Origin: Pirellulales bacterium
Lineage (GTDB): Bacteria > Planctomycetota > Planctomycetia > Pirellulales > Lacipirellulaceae
Reading direction: 5' to 3'
Length of the DNA: 33,719 nt
Assembly (NCBI GenBank): GCA_022448345.1
Contig: JAKVCB010000028.1
Span: 1-33,719 of the forward strand
Under the pieces are notes generated by a model, which had not been told where the DNA came from, ran no database searches, and worked only from the letters and a program-made list of their open reading frames with translations. Position numbers and translations under genes: made by a program. This document shows, piece after piece, positions 1-8,491 of the stretch. The stretch's first letter is position 1. The number at the start of each line of letters is the position of its first letter.

Positions 1-3000
1 GCCGGCCGTTTTCTGCCAGGCGAAGATCGGCCTTCCGAGTTGGCATGGGAGGTTCAACAGACGAAACAACGATCAACACCTTTGCCGTTATTCAACCCGG
101 CACAAAATAATCCGTCGTCGCCCGTAGTGCCGTCAGAACCGGATATATCTGGTGGTCGACTTGGCTCAACAGGGTTGCAATACCAGGACAAGGCTCGTTT
201 GCCGGCGAACGACACGGCCTCGGATATCGAGTCAGCGACTGACGCTTCCAGCGGCCCAGGGTTGCGATTTGCACAATTACCGGAGAATGGCACTGGCAAT
301 TCAACCTCGATACGGAGTCAGTTACCGCAGGGTGAATCAAAAATAAACCGTGCCCCCCAGCTTTTGGTCGGAGGTGAGAGTGCGCTCCGTGATCAAGATC
401 AAGCAGGCACTCAGGAATTGTTCCAGGAAGCCGAACAGCACGGAGCGGGGCTTGATTCAGGGAGTCGGCAACGACTTGAGCGGCACTTGCGGAGGCAAAC
501 AAAGGTCTCTTCTGACAGAGGTGCGTCAGATCCAAGTACGCTTGATCTTGCCGAGCAAGACGAACAAGTGGTTGCTCGCCAGCTTCAGGCGGAACTTACC
601 AAACGACAGATTGAAGCAAGCCGGCTACGGGAAAAAGACCCCAAAGAGGCAGTTCAAATGCTTCAAGAGGTTCGTGAGCAGATCGAAAAATCAAGCCTCT
701 CCTCTGCCATAAGTTTGCAGTTGATACGACGAGTAGATATTTCAATCAAGGAGACAGAGGATTATATCCAGCAGCACCATGCCGAGATTGAACTCGATGA
801 ACAGAACGAAGCAGTTCTCGCTGAGATTGAACGGGCCAGAGTCGTAAAAGTAAAGGTGCAGGAAGACATCGCGGAATTGGTTGACCAGTTTAACCAGCTT
901 CTTGATGAACAGCGGTTTGAAGAAGCGGAAGTAATTGCTCAGCGTTTACGAGACCTTGCACCAGATGAGATGGTGGTGCAGCAAATTTGGCAAACGGCCA
1001 AGTTTATTCGTCGTGAAAAGATGAACCGCGATCTCAACGACCGCAAAGAAGAAAGTAACTGGCTTGCCCTCTGGGACGTGGAGAATTCCGCGGTCCAAAA
1101 GGTAGGGGATGATCGGGAAATTGTTTACGACCAAAAGAAGTGGGATGACTTCATCAAGGATCGTCCCGGTTCGAGTGAAAGATCCAGTCGTATGACCGAA
1201 CGGGAACTGGAGATTCAGCGTCGGCTGAAAACACCGGTTCAAATGCGATACGAGGACCGCCCGCTTAGGGAAGTGATCGATAGTCTCTCTCAACTTACGG
1301 GAGTCAATATTCATCTTGATTCCCGTGGTCTTAATCAGGAGGGAGTTACTTCCGACACACCCGTTACCTTCAATTTAAATCGCGAGATTCAGCTAAAAAG
1401 TGCCCTCAACCTGATCCTGGAACCTTTGCACCTGAGTTACGTCATCAAAGACGAAGTGCTTAAGATTACCAGCGAGCAGCTGCGCGACGGTGACTTGCAA
1501 ACGTACACCTACAACGTGGCTGACCTGGTGATTCCGATTCCGAATTTTGTGCCTACCAACAACATTGGCTTGCAAGGCTTGTTGAATGACGCTCAGGCCG
1601 CCATGGGTTACGGTGGTGGCTTTGGGGCACCTGGGCCCATTACCTTGGTGAATAATTCCCAAACTTCAGAAGGCGTCAATGATAATAACGTACTTGCACA
1701 ACAGTTTACCGGGGCTAATCGGGGTGCACCTACACCGGCAGTTCCCTTCGGGGCTGGTCCAGGTGGTCTCGGCGGAGGGGCTCAGGCAGACTTTGACTCG
1801 TTGATTGATTTGATCATTTCAACAGTTGCCACTGAGACGTGGGCAGAGAACGGCGGCGGTGAAGCAGAGATTCGTCCATTTCCTACGAATCTCAGCCTTG
1901 TGGTTAGTCAAACTCAGGCAGTACACGAGGAAATTGCCGACTTGTTAGAACAACTTCGGCGTCTGCAAGACCTGCAAGTAACGATCGAAGTGCGGTTTAT
2001 CAACTTGAAAGATGATTTCTTTGAAAGGGTCGGAATCGATTTTGACCTTAATATTGAAGATAGCACCGGCCTTCCTGATGTAGTAAACGGTGCAACGAGT
2101 GAAACTCCAAATGCTTTGCTCCCAGGTGCTTCGTTTGAACCTCGACGTCACAGTGCCACCGTTGGTATTAATGAATCGAAAAGCGGTGAGTTGTATCCAA
2201 ACTATACAAATAACCTGGACGTGCAGTTTCAACAGAACAGTTTCGAACTGACCCCACCCCAATTTGGTGGCATGGGAACCGCGGTGGGACAGTTTGGGTT
2301 TGCAGTTTTAACCGAGCTTGAAGCGACCTTTTTCATCCAAGCTGTACAAGGTGATACCCGAACCAACGTCCTCAATGCCCCCAAGGTGACTTTGTTCAAT
2401 GGCCAGCAGGCTTTTGTCGCCGACGCAGTCCAGCGGCCATTTGTGATCAGTGTGATTCCAGTGGTCGGCGAATTTGCGGCTGCCCAGCAGCCGGTGATTG
2501 TTGTTCTCTCAGAGGGAACATTGATGTCGATTCAGGCGGTTGTTTCGGACAACCGCCGCTACGTGCGTTTGACGGTTGTTCCCTTCTTTAGCAACATTGG
2601 AGACGTCGATACCTTTACGTTCGAAGGCTCCACCACTTCGGCTAGCAGCAGTACCACGACCGACAAGAATGCCGTGGGGAACCCCTTAAAAGAGGAGGAG
2701 GTCTCTACGGCAACGAACTCGGTTGGTACGACTGTGCAGCTACCCACATTCCAGTTTGTTTCGGTGGTGACCACCGTCAGTGTGCCTGACGGGGGAACGG
2801 TTCTATTAGGGGGTATCAAGCGATTGAGCGAGGGCCGCAACGAACGGGGAATTCCGCTGCTCTCCAAAATGCCTTACATCAACCGGCTCTTCCGGAATGT
2901 GGGCATCGGTCGTCAAGCCGACAGTCTCATGATGATGGTTACGCCACGTATCATCATTCAGGAGGAAGAAGAAGAGAAACTGGGGATATCATCGCTCTGA
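1..3000 (+). CDS. Secretin-like protein (type II/III secretion system secretin family), 5' end outside window
   Basis: This is the C-terminal part of a large secretin-family protein, which would form an outer-membrane channel. The reading frame is open from base 1 with no stop before the first possible start (TTG at 40), so the true start lies upstream. The first ~170 visible residues are low complexity (Q, S, P, G). They are followed by a charged coiled-coil stretch (about nt 550-1060) rich in E, Q, R and K. An STN/N0-like domain begins near nt 1227 (VQMRYEDRPLREVIDSL). A Gly-rich insert lies near nt 1600-1790. The secretin core runs from about nt 1980 to the end, with the family's VPDGGTVLLGG near nt 2779 and the terminal GIPLLSKMPYINRLF. 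The protein ends in an acidic EEEEE run. No other secretion-machinery gene is in the window, so the system it serves is unknown. Family assignment is firm; the specific role is not. Confidence 0.88.
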   Translation, partial: AGRFLPGEDRPSELAWEVQQTKQRSTPLPLFNPAQNNPSSPVVPSEPDISGGRLGSTGLQYQDKARLPANDTASDIESATDASSGPGLRFAQLPENGTGNSTSIRSQLPQGESKINRAPQLLVGGESALRDQDQAGTQELFQEAEQHGAGLDSGSRQRLERHLRRQTKVSSDRGASDPSTLDLAEQDEQVVARQLQAELTKRQIEASRLREKDPKEAVQMLQEVREQIEKSSLSSAISLQLIRRVDISIKETEDYIQQHHAEIELDEQNEAVLAEIERARVVKVKVQEDIAELVDQFNQLLDEQRFEEAEVIAQRLRDLAPDEMVVQQIWQTAKFIRREKMNRDLNDRKEESNWLALWDVENSAVQKVGDDREIVYDQKKWDDFIKDRPGSSERSSRMTERELEIQRRLKTPVQMRYEDRPLREVIDSLSQLTGVNIHLDSRGLNQEGVTSDTPVTFNLNREIQLKSALNLILEPLHLSYVIKDEVLKITSEQLRDGDLQTYTYNVADLVIPIPNFVPTNNIGLQGLLNDAQAAMGYGGGFGAPGPITLVNNSQTSEGVNDNNVLAQQFTGANRGAPTPAVPFGAGPGGLGGGAQADFDSLIDLIISTVATETWAENGGGEAEIRPFPTNLSLVVSQTQAVHEEIADLLEQLRRLQDLQVTIEVRFINLKDDFFERVGIDFDLNIEDSTGLPDVVNGATSETPNALLPGASFEPRRHSATVGINESKSGELYPNYTNNLDVQFQQNSFELTPPQFGGMGTAVGQFGFAVLTELEATFFIQAVQGDTRTNVLNAPKVTLFNGQQAFVADAVQRPFVISVIPVVGEFAAAQQPVIVVLSEGTLMSIQAVVSDNRRYVRLTVVPFFSNIGDVDTFTFEGSTTSASSSTTTDKNAVGNPLKEEEVSTATNSVGTTVQLPTFQFVSVVTTVSVPDGGTVLLGGIKRLSEGRNERGIPLLSKMPYINRLFRNVGIGRQADSLMMMVTPRIIIQEEEEEKLGISSL

Positions 3001-3086
3001 CGATGGGTCGATGGCCAGCATGATCGGAGTCTTTACCCTGGCACGTCGGCGGTAGATCGAAATTTGATAGTGTAGGCATCGTAGGT

Positions 3087-3527
3087 ATGTCATCTCTCTC
3101 ATGTCGTTGGATTATGATTGCGGCGTTGACTGGCGCAGTTGGAGTTGCGCTTGGTGCCTTTGCTGCACATGGTTTGCCTGACCGACTGTCAGCTCTTGGA
3201 TACCAGGGGGATGATCTAGGCCGTCGCCTCGATATCTTTCAAACAGCCACTCGTTATCAGCTTGTACACGCCCTGGCACTCGGGTGGGTTGCGACATTAC
3301 TTGATCGTGCCCCAGTCCGTTTTTGGCAGGCTGCAGCCTGGGCTTTTTTGCTTGGTCTCGTGGTCTTTTCTGGTTCCTTGTACGTACTCACCATCGTCAG
3401 GCCAGCATACAACTGGGTTGGTGCGATTGTGCCCGTTGGTGGGATGACTTTGATATTGGGTTGGATTTTTCTTGCCGCCGGGGCTTTTGTAGAACGGCAG
3501 TCGCTGCATTTTTCCAGCTCTCATTAG
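3087..3527 (+). CDS. DUF423 family small integral membrane protein
   Basis: This 146-residue hydrophobic protein has about four predicted membrane segments: residues ~8-27, ~58-72, ~82-103 and ~110-131. The N-terminal GAVGVALGAFAAHGL and the central QTATRYQLVHALAL are characteristic of the DUF423 (YgdD-like) family of inner-membrane proteins, whose function is not known. It starts at ATG 3087, 86 nt after the secretin gene and on the same strand, so co-transcription is possible. No clear Shine-Dalgarno sequence precedes this ATG, and Met10 (3114) is an alternative start. It converges on the sigma-factor gene with about 50 nt between the two stops. Confidence 0.85.
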   Translation: MSSLSCRWIMIAALTGAVGVALGAFAAHGLPDRLSALGYQGDDLGRRLDIFQTATRYQLVHALALGWVATLLDRAPVRFWQAAAWAFLLGLVVFSGSLYVLTIVRPAYNWVGAIVPVGGMTLILGWIFLAAGAFVERQSLHFSSSH

Positions 3528-3577
3528 ACCATTGCTGCCAGAATACGAGCCAGGAACCTCAAAACCGTTGGCAAAGG

Positions 3578-4156
3578 CTAGACAGCTTGCGAGGTTTCCA
3601 ATTCCTGTGCTAATCGCTTACGGGCCACGTGCAAGCGTCGCTTGATCGTTCCAACTGGAGCTGAAAATGCCTGGCTCATCTCCGCTAGCGATTGACCTCG
3701 GACATAAAAAGCCTCAAGCGTCGTGCGGTCCATTTTACCCAACCGCCGCAGACCGTTTTGGACTTCGTGTACGCGTTCGCGCTGCAACGAGATCTCTACC
3801 GGTGTTTGCAAATCTACGCATGTGGCTGCTAGCATCTGAGGTTCGGTCGCAATGGTAGGCGAACGGCGAACCTGCCGGTTGATGGACATTCGTACGGTGA
3901 TCGACCGCAACCATCCACCGAATGCAGCTGGTACCTTAAGTTGGTGCAGTTTTTCAAAAGCCTTAAGCAGGACTTCTTGTGTGAGTTCCTGGGCTTCACT
4001 GTGGTCTCCCAGTCGACGTAAAGCATGAGTATAGACCATGCCCTCGAACCGGTTTGCCAACTCGCCAAACGCGAGGCAGTCACCGTCCTGGGCGGCGGAA
4101 ACCAAATCGGCCACAGCCATCGGGTTGCCATTTTGTTGTTCTAAAGTCGTTGTCAT
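3578..4156 (-). CDS. ECF-type RNA polymerase sigma factor
   Basis: This is a sigma-70 family factor of the extracytoplasmic-function type, which would direct RNA polymerase to a small regulon. With the ATG at 4156 it is 192 residues. Region 2 is visible at HSEAQELTQEVLLKAFEKL and GGWLRSITVRMSINRQ. Region 4 is near the C-terminus, with SLAEMSQAFSAPVGTIKRR as the helix-turn-helix and LHVARKRLAQEL after it. The frame extends 35 codons upstream to 4261, but that stretch is Pro/Arg-rich and unlike sigma factors, so I prefer the internal ATG, although neither start has a strong ribosome-binding site. No anti-sigma factor with a recognisable zinc-finger or transmembrane domain sits next to it. It is preceded by an unusually long spacer (4157-4993). 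Confidence 0.85.
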   Translation of the reverse strand: MTTTLEQQNGNPMAVADLVSAAQDGDCLAFGELANRFEGMVYTHALRRLGDHSEAQELTQEVLLKAFEKLHQLKVPAAFGGWLRSITVRMSINRQVRRSPTIATEPQMLAATCVDLQTPVEISLQRERVHEVQNGLRRLGKMDRTTLEAFYVRGQSLAEMSQAFSAPVGTIKRRLHVARKRLAQELETSQAV

Positions 4157-4993
4157 AAGTTCAGTTGTTTCTAAAAAACGATTCAGCCTCTCAGGGAAGC
4201 TATGTGTTGCCGGAAACGAGCGTGCCGGTTGTCGAGGCGAAGGTGCGCGTGGGAGCGACAACCGTTTGTGCTCGACTGAGCCAGTGCTTCGGCAAAGATT
4301 AATCAGTGGGACTGTTGGGGCGCCTGAGTCAGCCCGCTAGCAGCCTTAACTCGTGCCGTGTTTGACTCGCTTGACGACGATATGGCACGTTTGGTGCCGG
4401 CCCAGGACGATCGATCGTTTCCTTCGATCTGGGGCCTGCAGACGTAGCACGCTGGCTGGTTGAAGTGGCAAGCAACATAATTGCCAACAACCGGCCTGGG
4501 GGAACATGCAGTCCATCCTGGTAAGGCTGCGCGAAAGATCTGCGCTGAAATGGCGCAGCGCCAGCCAGAGGTTGCGCAATGCCAGGCCAATGGTACCCTC
4601 GACAACGCTTGCCACACCTTGGAGGGTCATGGGTTTGCCAAGAATCGTGCTGCGGGTGATGGTACGCATCGGTCAACTCGCGGTGTTTTGCGCGGCTATC
4701 GAAAATGGTATACGGGCCTCCACCACTCGAAGGCCACAAAGGAGTAACTTTCAGGGTCTCATGCCAAGCCTTTGAGGTCAAGCAAAAGCCCGTCTCAATA
4801 AGGGGCTAGGCAAACGGTGGAGATTCTTGTGGCGGGGTAAACCAACCTTTCACAGTCCCCACCTGCTTGCCAGACACTTGTTTTGGCGAACCGGTTCACG
4901 GGAAAACGCCAAAAACGTGTTGGATTGGCATGTTTAGAGAAATTGCGAAAAACCACTGGGTTTCAAGCATTCTCCAACGCCCCAGGGTTTCCC
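4157..4993. other. Long spacer upstream of the sigma factor; no convincing gene
   Basis: These 837 nt lie between the protease stop and the sigma-factor start, both on the minus strand. Short ORFs exist in several frames on both strands. The most protein-like is a minus-strand ORF at 4346-4669 (107 codons, ATG start). Its first ~55 codons favour G or C at the third position and give a plausible amphipathic helix (VASVVEGTIGLALRNLWLAL). It has no ribosome-binding site, its second half is Cys/Arg-rich and disordered-looking, and I recognise no family. I saw no hallmark of RNase P RNA, tmRNA, SRP RNA or a tRNA. It may hold a long 5' leader and promoter for the sigma factor, a decayed gene, or an unrecognised RNA. 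Confidence 0.35.
4346..4669 (-). CDS. Doubtful small ORF, unknown
   Basis: This 107-codon minus-strand ORF lies in the spacer between the protease and the sigma factor. Residues ~18-42 read like a hydrophobic amphipathic helix. The rest contains scattered Cys and many basic residues and resembles out-of-frame translation. No ribosome-binding site precedes the ATG, and no homologous family is recognisable. It is listed only because it is the best coding candidate in an otherwise empty 837 nt. Confidence 0.15.
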   Translation of the reverse strand: MRTITRSTILGKPMTLQGVASVVEGTIGLALRNLWLALRHFSADLSRSLTRMDCMFPQAGCWQLCCLPLQPASVLRLQAPDRRKRSIVLGRHQTCHIVVKRVKHGTS

Positions 4994-6841
4994 TTAACGC
5001 TGTTTACGCCATCTTGTGTTGACAAACAACCCTGTCGCAGTCACCAGCGCCAGCAGAATCGAGTTGGGTTCCGGCAGAGCAGTTCCTGACCAGGCAAGCC
5101 CATAGGTTTCGACGTTGGCACTGGAAACCTGGTCAAAGACTTCGTCGGTCCAACGGACTCGCAAGACGTAATGGTTCGTCTTCGGAATCTCGAAGCTGAA
5201 ATGCTCGGAGTTGTTGTAGGGACTGCTAGAAACCGAAATCAGATCGATGGGCGAACTACCCGCGGCGGTCCATAGTTCCAGATCGAGGTTGTCATAACTC
5301 TGTTCGGTAAAGGAAGTATTGCCCAGTCGAGCGCGATCCCGATACCAGGTCAAGGTGGCGTTAAATGTGGAGCCAGTCTCCAGAGGTTGGCTTATGAAAT
5401 AGTCATTTGTGATGCCCTCGTTCACAGTACCGAAGTCCCATCCACTCTCCTCAACCATTCCCAGGTTCCCTTGGTTCTGGTCAGGAACATCGGTTGTACC
5501 AAAGAGAAATTGTTCAAAGGCTTTGTCAAGGTTCAAGCGGCCTGTGCCAACACGATTGTCCAGTCCCTGGTTCGTCAGCACTCCACCGTGATTGTTGGGA
5601 TGTGCAATTTGTCCGTTATCCCAATTCCTGGTTTTGTCCGCTGAGTTCATAAGGACCGCTTTGACGACACGCGCATCGCGCGCATCGTCATTGTCACTCA
5701 ATAGACTGTAAGCCGCGTCGTAAATAAGTGCTGCAGAGCCAGCCACGACCGGGGCCGCAAAGCTTGTTCCGCTAAGGGAACGGGTGTAGTAATCGGCCCC
5801 ACCAGACGGCCCATTTGCGGGTCCGACGAGGGTGGGGGCATTGCCACCCGTTTCACCACCATAGTAGGCAGCAGAGAGATGCTGGCCGGGCGCTCCAATA
5901 TCGACCACTTGTCGAGCCTGTGAGACTGTGCCAGTTACCGGATCCTTGTAGTCATTGGGGCCGCCATTGCTGAAAGTGCTCGGATTGACAAAGCCGTTGG
6001 TCGCAATTCCAAGAGATCCGACCGCAATATTATTGTAGCCCGCAGCTGGACTGTTCACCTTGTTGGGACCGCTGCCACTGGGAAGCGTATTACCAACGGA
6101 AGTCGTAAACAAGGTGCGCGGATTGGAATTCGCCAGGGCATCTAACGTACCCGATATTCGATCAGTTCCGCTTTGTGCTCCGCTAATGTTTGCGTTGTAA
6201 CTGGAATTCACTACGTCAGCAGTTCTTGTGTTGTCTGGCCCCGTGATGCCGTCGAGAAAGGCGGCACGATAAGGACTGTAAGTCGACATCGCGTAGAAAT
6301 TTAAGGTAAAGGCCGTCGAATAGCGGGAGGAACTGGTGGACCAACCGGGTGAAATCGCGCCCGTATGAAGTTCTGCATCTGGCGCTAGGCCGCGCTGGTG
6401 TTCACCAGGATTGCTTGGGGTTGTGCGACCGCCTAAGACCATCGACACCCACGTGCTATGGCGATCAACCTGATCATTTATATACGGATTGTTGATTTGC
6501 TGAGCGTGGGTGAGAGTTTCGTGTCCGGTCCACGGATGGCCTGCTTCAATGGTGGCTATGACCGCATTCGTACCGGTCAGGCCTTCGTCATAAAATCGCT
6601 CTGCTCCGAAAAAATCATTAATATTGACGGTTCCCGTAAACGGGCCCGGTAGCTGACCACTGTTGCCTCCGGCGTAAAGCCCGGACTCGGCGATGCCATC
6701 ACTGTTTTCCTGAGCAAGGCCGTCGATGCTTAAAGAAAGCAACACTGTTACCGTGAACAAATGAACCAGGACCATGCAGCGACTCACCGAGGTGCCAGAC
6801 TTTGGCACCCGGTTAGCGTTGACACAAATTTTTGAATTCAT
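4994..6841 (-). CDS. Secreted S8 (subtilisin-like) serine protease with PEP-CTERM sorting signal
   Basis: This is a 615-residue exported subtilase. I place the start at ATG 6841, 11 codons inside the longest frame, because GGGAGGA lies about 9 nt upstream of it. A signal peptide follows (hydrophobic MVLVHLFTVTVLLSLSIDG, probable cleavage after GLAQ). The catalytic Ser is in GTSFAAPVVAG (residue ~360), the His in RHSTWVSMV (~128), and the oxyanion Asn in TSVGN (~251). The position normally held by the first catalytic Asp reads ATIEAGHPW, with Glu at ~99. After the catalytic domain comes a C-terminal beta-rich domain. The final LPEPNSILLALVTATGLF followed by Arg/Lys is a PEP-CTERM signal, which targets proteins to an exosortase for surface retention. 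No exosortase gene is in the window. The substrate is unknown. Confidence 0.88.
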   Translation of the reverse strand: MNSKICVNANRVPKSGTSVSRCMVLVHLFTVTVLLSLSIDGLAQENSDGIAESGLYAGGNSGQLPGPFTGTVNINDFFGAERFYDEGLTGTNAVIATIEAGHPWTGHETLTHAQQINNPYINDQVDRHSTWVSMVLGGRTTPSNPGEHQRGLAPDAELHTGAISPGWSTSSSRYSTAFTLNFYAMSTYSPYRAAFLDGITGPDNTRTADVVNSSYNANISGAQSGTDRISGTLDALANSNPRTLFTTSVGNTLPSGSGPNKVNSPAAGYNNIAVGSLGIATNGFVNPSTFSNGGPNDYKDPVTGTVSQARQVVDIGAPGQHLSAAYYGGETGGNAPTLVGPANGPSGGADYYTRSLSGTSFAAPVVAGSAALIYDAAYSLLSDNDDARDARVVKAVLMNSADKTRNWDNGQIAHPNNHGGVLTNQGLDNRVGTGRLNLDKAFEQFLFGTTDVPDQNQGNLGMVEESGWDFGTVNEGITNDYFISQPLETGSTFNATLTWYRDRARLGNTSFTEQSYDNLDLELWTAAGSSPIDLISVSSSPYNNSEHFSFEIPKTNHYVLRVRWTDEVFDQVSSANVETYGLAWSGTALPEPNSILLALVTATGLFVNTRWRKQR

Positions 6842-7332
6842 GAGGTCTTCCTCCCAACTGGGCCCGTGGCCCAAATTTTGGAAGGGGGTTCGTTAGTCGT
6901 GACAGGCATTTCAAACTAAGGGTCTGGTGCGTCCAACGCTTTACAAGCCGAGTACACGGACATGCCAGGGACCACAAGCGGAAGAAATCACAACGGAGGC
7001 TAAGAAAAGCGTGGCTATCGAATACAGTCACCGTCTCTTGGTAGACGACCGTGTACCGTGGAAGCGGAGCCTTGAGCCACCGTTGTTTGTGCGTCGCATT
7101 GCCCGACGCCTTCATTAGCCTGGCGAGACACGAATATCCCGCAAAAGATGTTAAAAATGGTCGATTAAAGTAACAGTAGGTCGACTCCGGAAACGACTAG
7201 GATCAAAAGAACCAGCATGTTCGGAAAAGCATGTCTATTCGTCATTATACATGAGGTTTAAAGCAAAGCGAGCAAAAACCGGTTGTTTCCTCAATGGCCC
7301 GAATAGGAGCCATAGAACTGGGAATTGGAGGT
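6842..7332. other. Gene-free stretch between the protease start and the heme protein stop
   Basis: These 491 nt should carry the promoter and leader of the minus-strand protease. The last bases before the protease start contain its strong Shine-Dalgarno sequence (GGGAGGA on the minus strand). ORFs here are short, in both strands and all frames, and look random. The stretch at about 7140-7270 is AT-richer than its surroundings, but I could not pick out a convincing -35/-10 pair, and I see no tRNA or terminator. Confidence 0.5.
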
Positions 7333-8301
7333 TCAGCCACGATAGTCCTCATGGCAGCCACTGCAGGCCTTGGTGGCTCGTGCTCCGGCGTCTCGGGCGG
7401 AGGCATAATTTGTATTATCGACTGCTGCAGACAGGTCTTTGGCTGCCTGGCTGAGCTCGAGGGCAAAATGGTTATAGGTCTCATCGTCCCAATAGTCGAA
7501 GCCTTCCTGACGGATAATCTCACCGAGGACCGCCAGCAGTTGCGCTTCGTGACGGATTGCCAGGCGATTTCTGGAGAATTCATCTCGACTGGCCAGCCAC
7601 TTCGTCAGTCGACCTTGATGGGCCAGTTCCATGCGGCGCATGAGCGGTGGACGATCTGCCACCTGACTCCAATCGGTCTGAGGTTCAGCTTTTGGAACCT
7701 CCGGTCGGTCGCCTCGGATCAAATCAGTCAGGTCTTGTTTTCGTTGGGTTGCTTCACGAAAAGATTGATCGGTTCCGGCCTTACAGTTGTAGCCTGCGCG
7801 GGCACACAGATCCCGGAACGCAGGTGCTGGTTGCTTCCACCGCACCTCACCGTCGTACTGGCCGACAATTGCAAAGAGAACGGCCAGGGTACTGAAGTGC
7901 TGACGACATTTTCTATGCCCACCACTCTTGAATAATCCGGGAGTTGTTACATCACTGTTGATCAGTATTGCCAAACGTTTGATTTCGGTTTCAATCGTTT
8001 CTGCAGCGACCAGGTCGGTCCAACGTGATGCGGTTTTAACCTCTACAGGACTCGTGGTGTTGTTTAAGTGCCCGTCGCTTGTAGCAGGGCGAAAGGAGCT
8101 GTAGTCTGGCCGAGGTCCCTGTAGCGCCTCCCGCGCGTCGTCAAAAAACAAGTCGAGCACGTCGCGTGACCAGACCGGTGGCTTTACCCGTCGGGGAGGT
8201 AGCTCAGCTCGGGTTGTCGTGAGTGATGGTAGGAAGGCCGTTACGGCCAAGACTCCCAGTAGAGCTTGCCGCACGGCCCTATGAGCCAAAATAGCGTGCA
8301 T
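7333..8301 (-). CDS. Exported cytochrome c'-like heme protein with degenerate internal duplication
   Basis: This 322-residue protein has an N-terminal signal peptide (hydrophobic ALLGVLAVTAFLPSL, likely cleavage after TTTRA). It ends in ACSGCHEDYRG, a covalent heme c site (CxxCH) placed near the C-terminus followed by a short tail with Arg, as in cytochrome c' four-helix proteins. It would act in the periplasm or equivalent compartment. Two halves align with each other. Residues ~105-205 (including HFSTLAVLFAIVGQYDGEVRW) match ~220-320 (including HEAQLLAVLGEIIRQEGFDYW). Only the second half has the heme motif. The ATG at 8301 has a GAAGGG about 12 nt upstream. It diverges from the phosphohexomutase gene. 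The electron-transfer partner or ligand is not indicated by the context. Confidence 0.75.
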   Translation of the reverse strand: MHAILAHRAVRQALLGVLAVTAFLPSLTTTRAELPPRRVKPPVWSRDVLDLFFDDAREALQGPRPDYSSFRPATSDGHLNNTTSPVEVKTASRWTDLVAAETIETEIKRLAILINSDVTTPGLFKSGGHRKCRQHFSTLAVLFAIVGQYDGEVRWKQPAPAFRDLCARAGYNCKAGTDQSFREATQRKQDLTDLIRGDRPEVPKAEPQTDWSQVADRPPLMRRMELAHQGRLTKWLASRDEFSRNRLAIRHEAQLLAVLGEIIRQEGFDYWDDETYNHFALELSQAAKDLSAAVDNTNYASARDAGARATKACSGCHEDYRG

Positions 8302-8491
8302 GTCAGGCGGATCCCTTCACCAGTTATTATCAAGTCCTACCTGGTTTTGGGCAAGCTGTCGCGACTTTTTCAGACCAGATGGTAAAGTCCGAGGTAGAAT
8401 TTTGGCCGGCTTGCTGCGATAACGGTGGCACACCCATTGGGAGTCGAGCTGGTACAGACTCCCACCACCGAAAGAATTTGGGAAAACCGCC

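Noticed and set aside
3578-4261. Longer sigma factor starting at 4261
   Set aside because: The extra 35 residues are Pro/Arg/Ser-rich and unlike sigma-factor region 1 or 2; the ATG at 4156 gives a normal-length ECF sigma.
6813-7115. 100-codon minus-strand ORF overlapping the protease start
   Set aside because: It overlaps the signal peptide of the protease in another frame, lacks a start signal and has no protein-like pattern.
7294-7935. 213-codon plus-strand ORF opposite the heme protein
   Set aside because: It lies antisense to a gene with a signal peptide and a heme motif, and its Gly/Cys-rich start and mixed remainder look like chance open frame.
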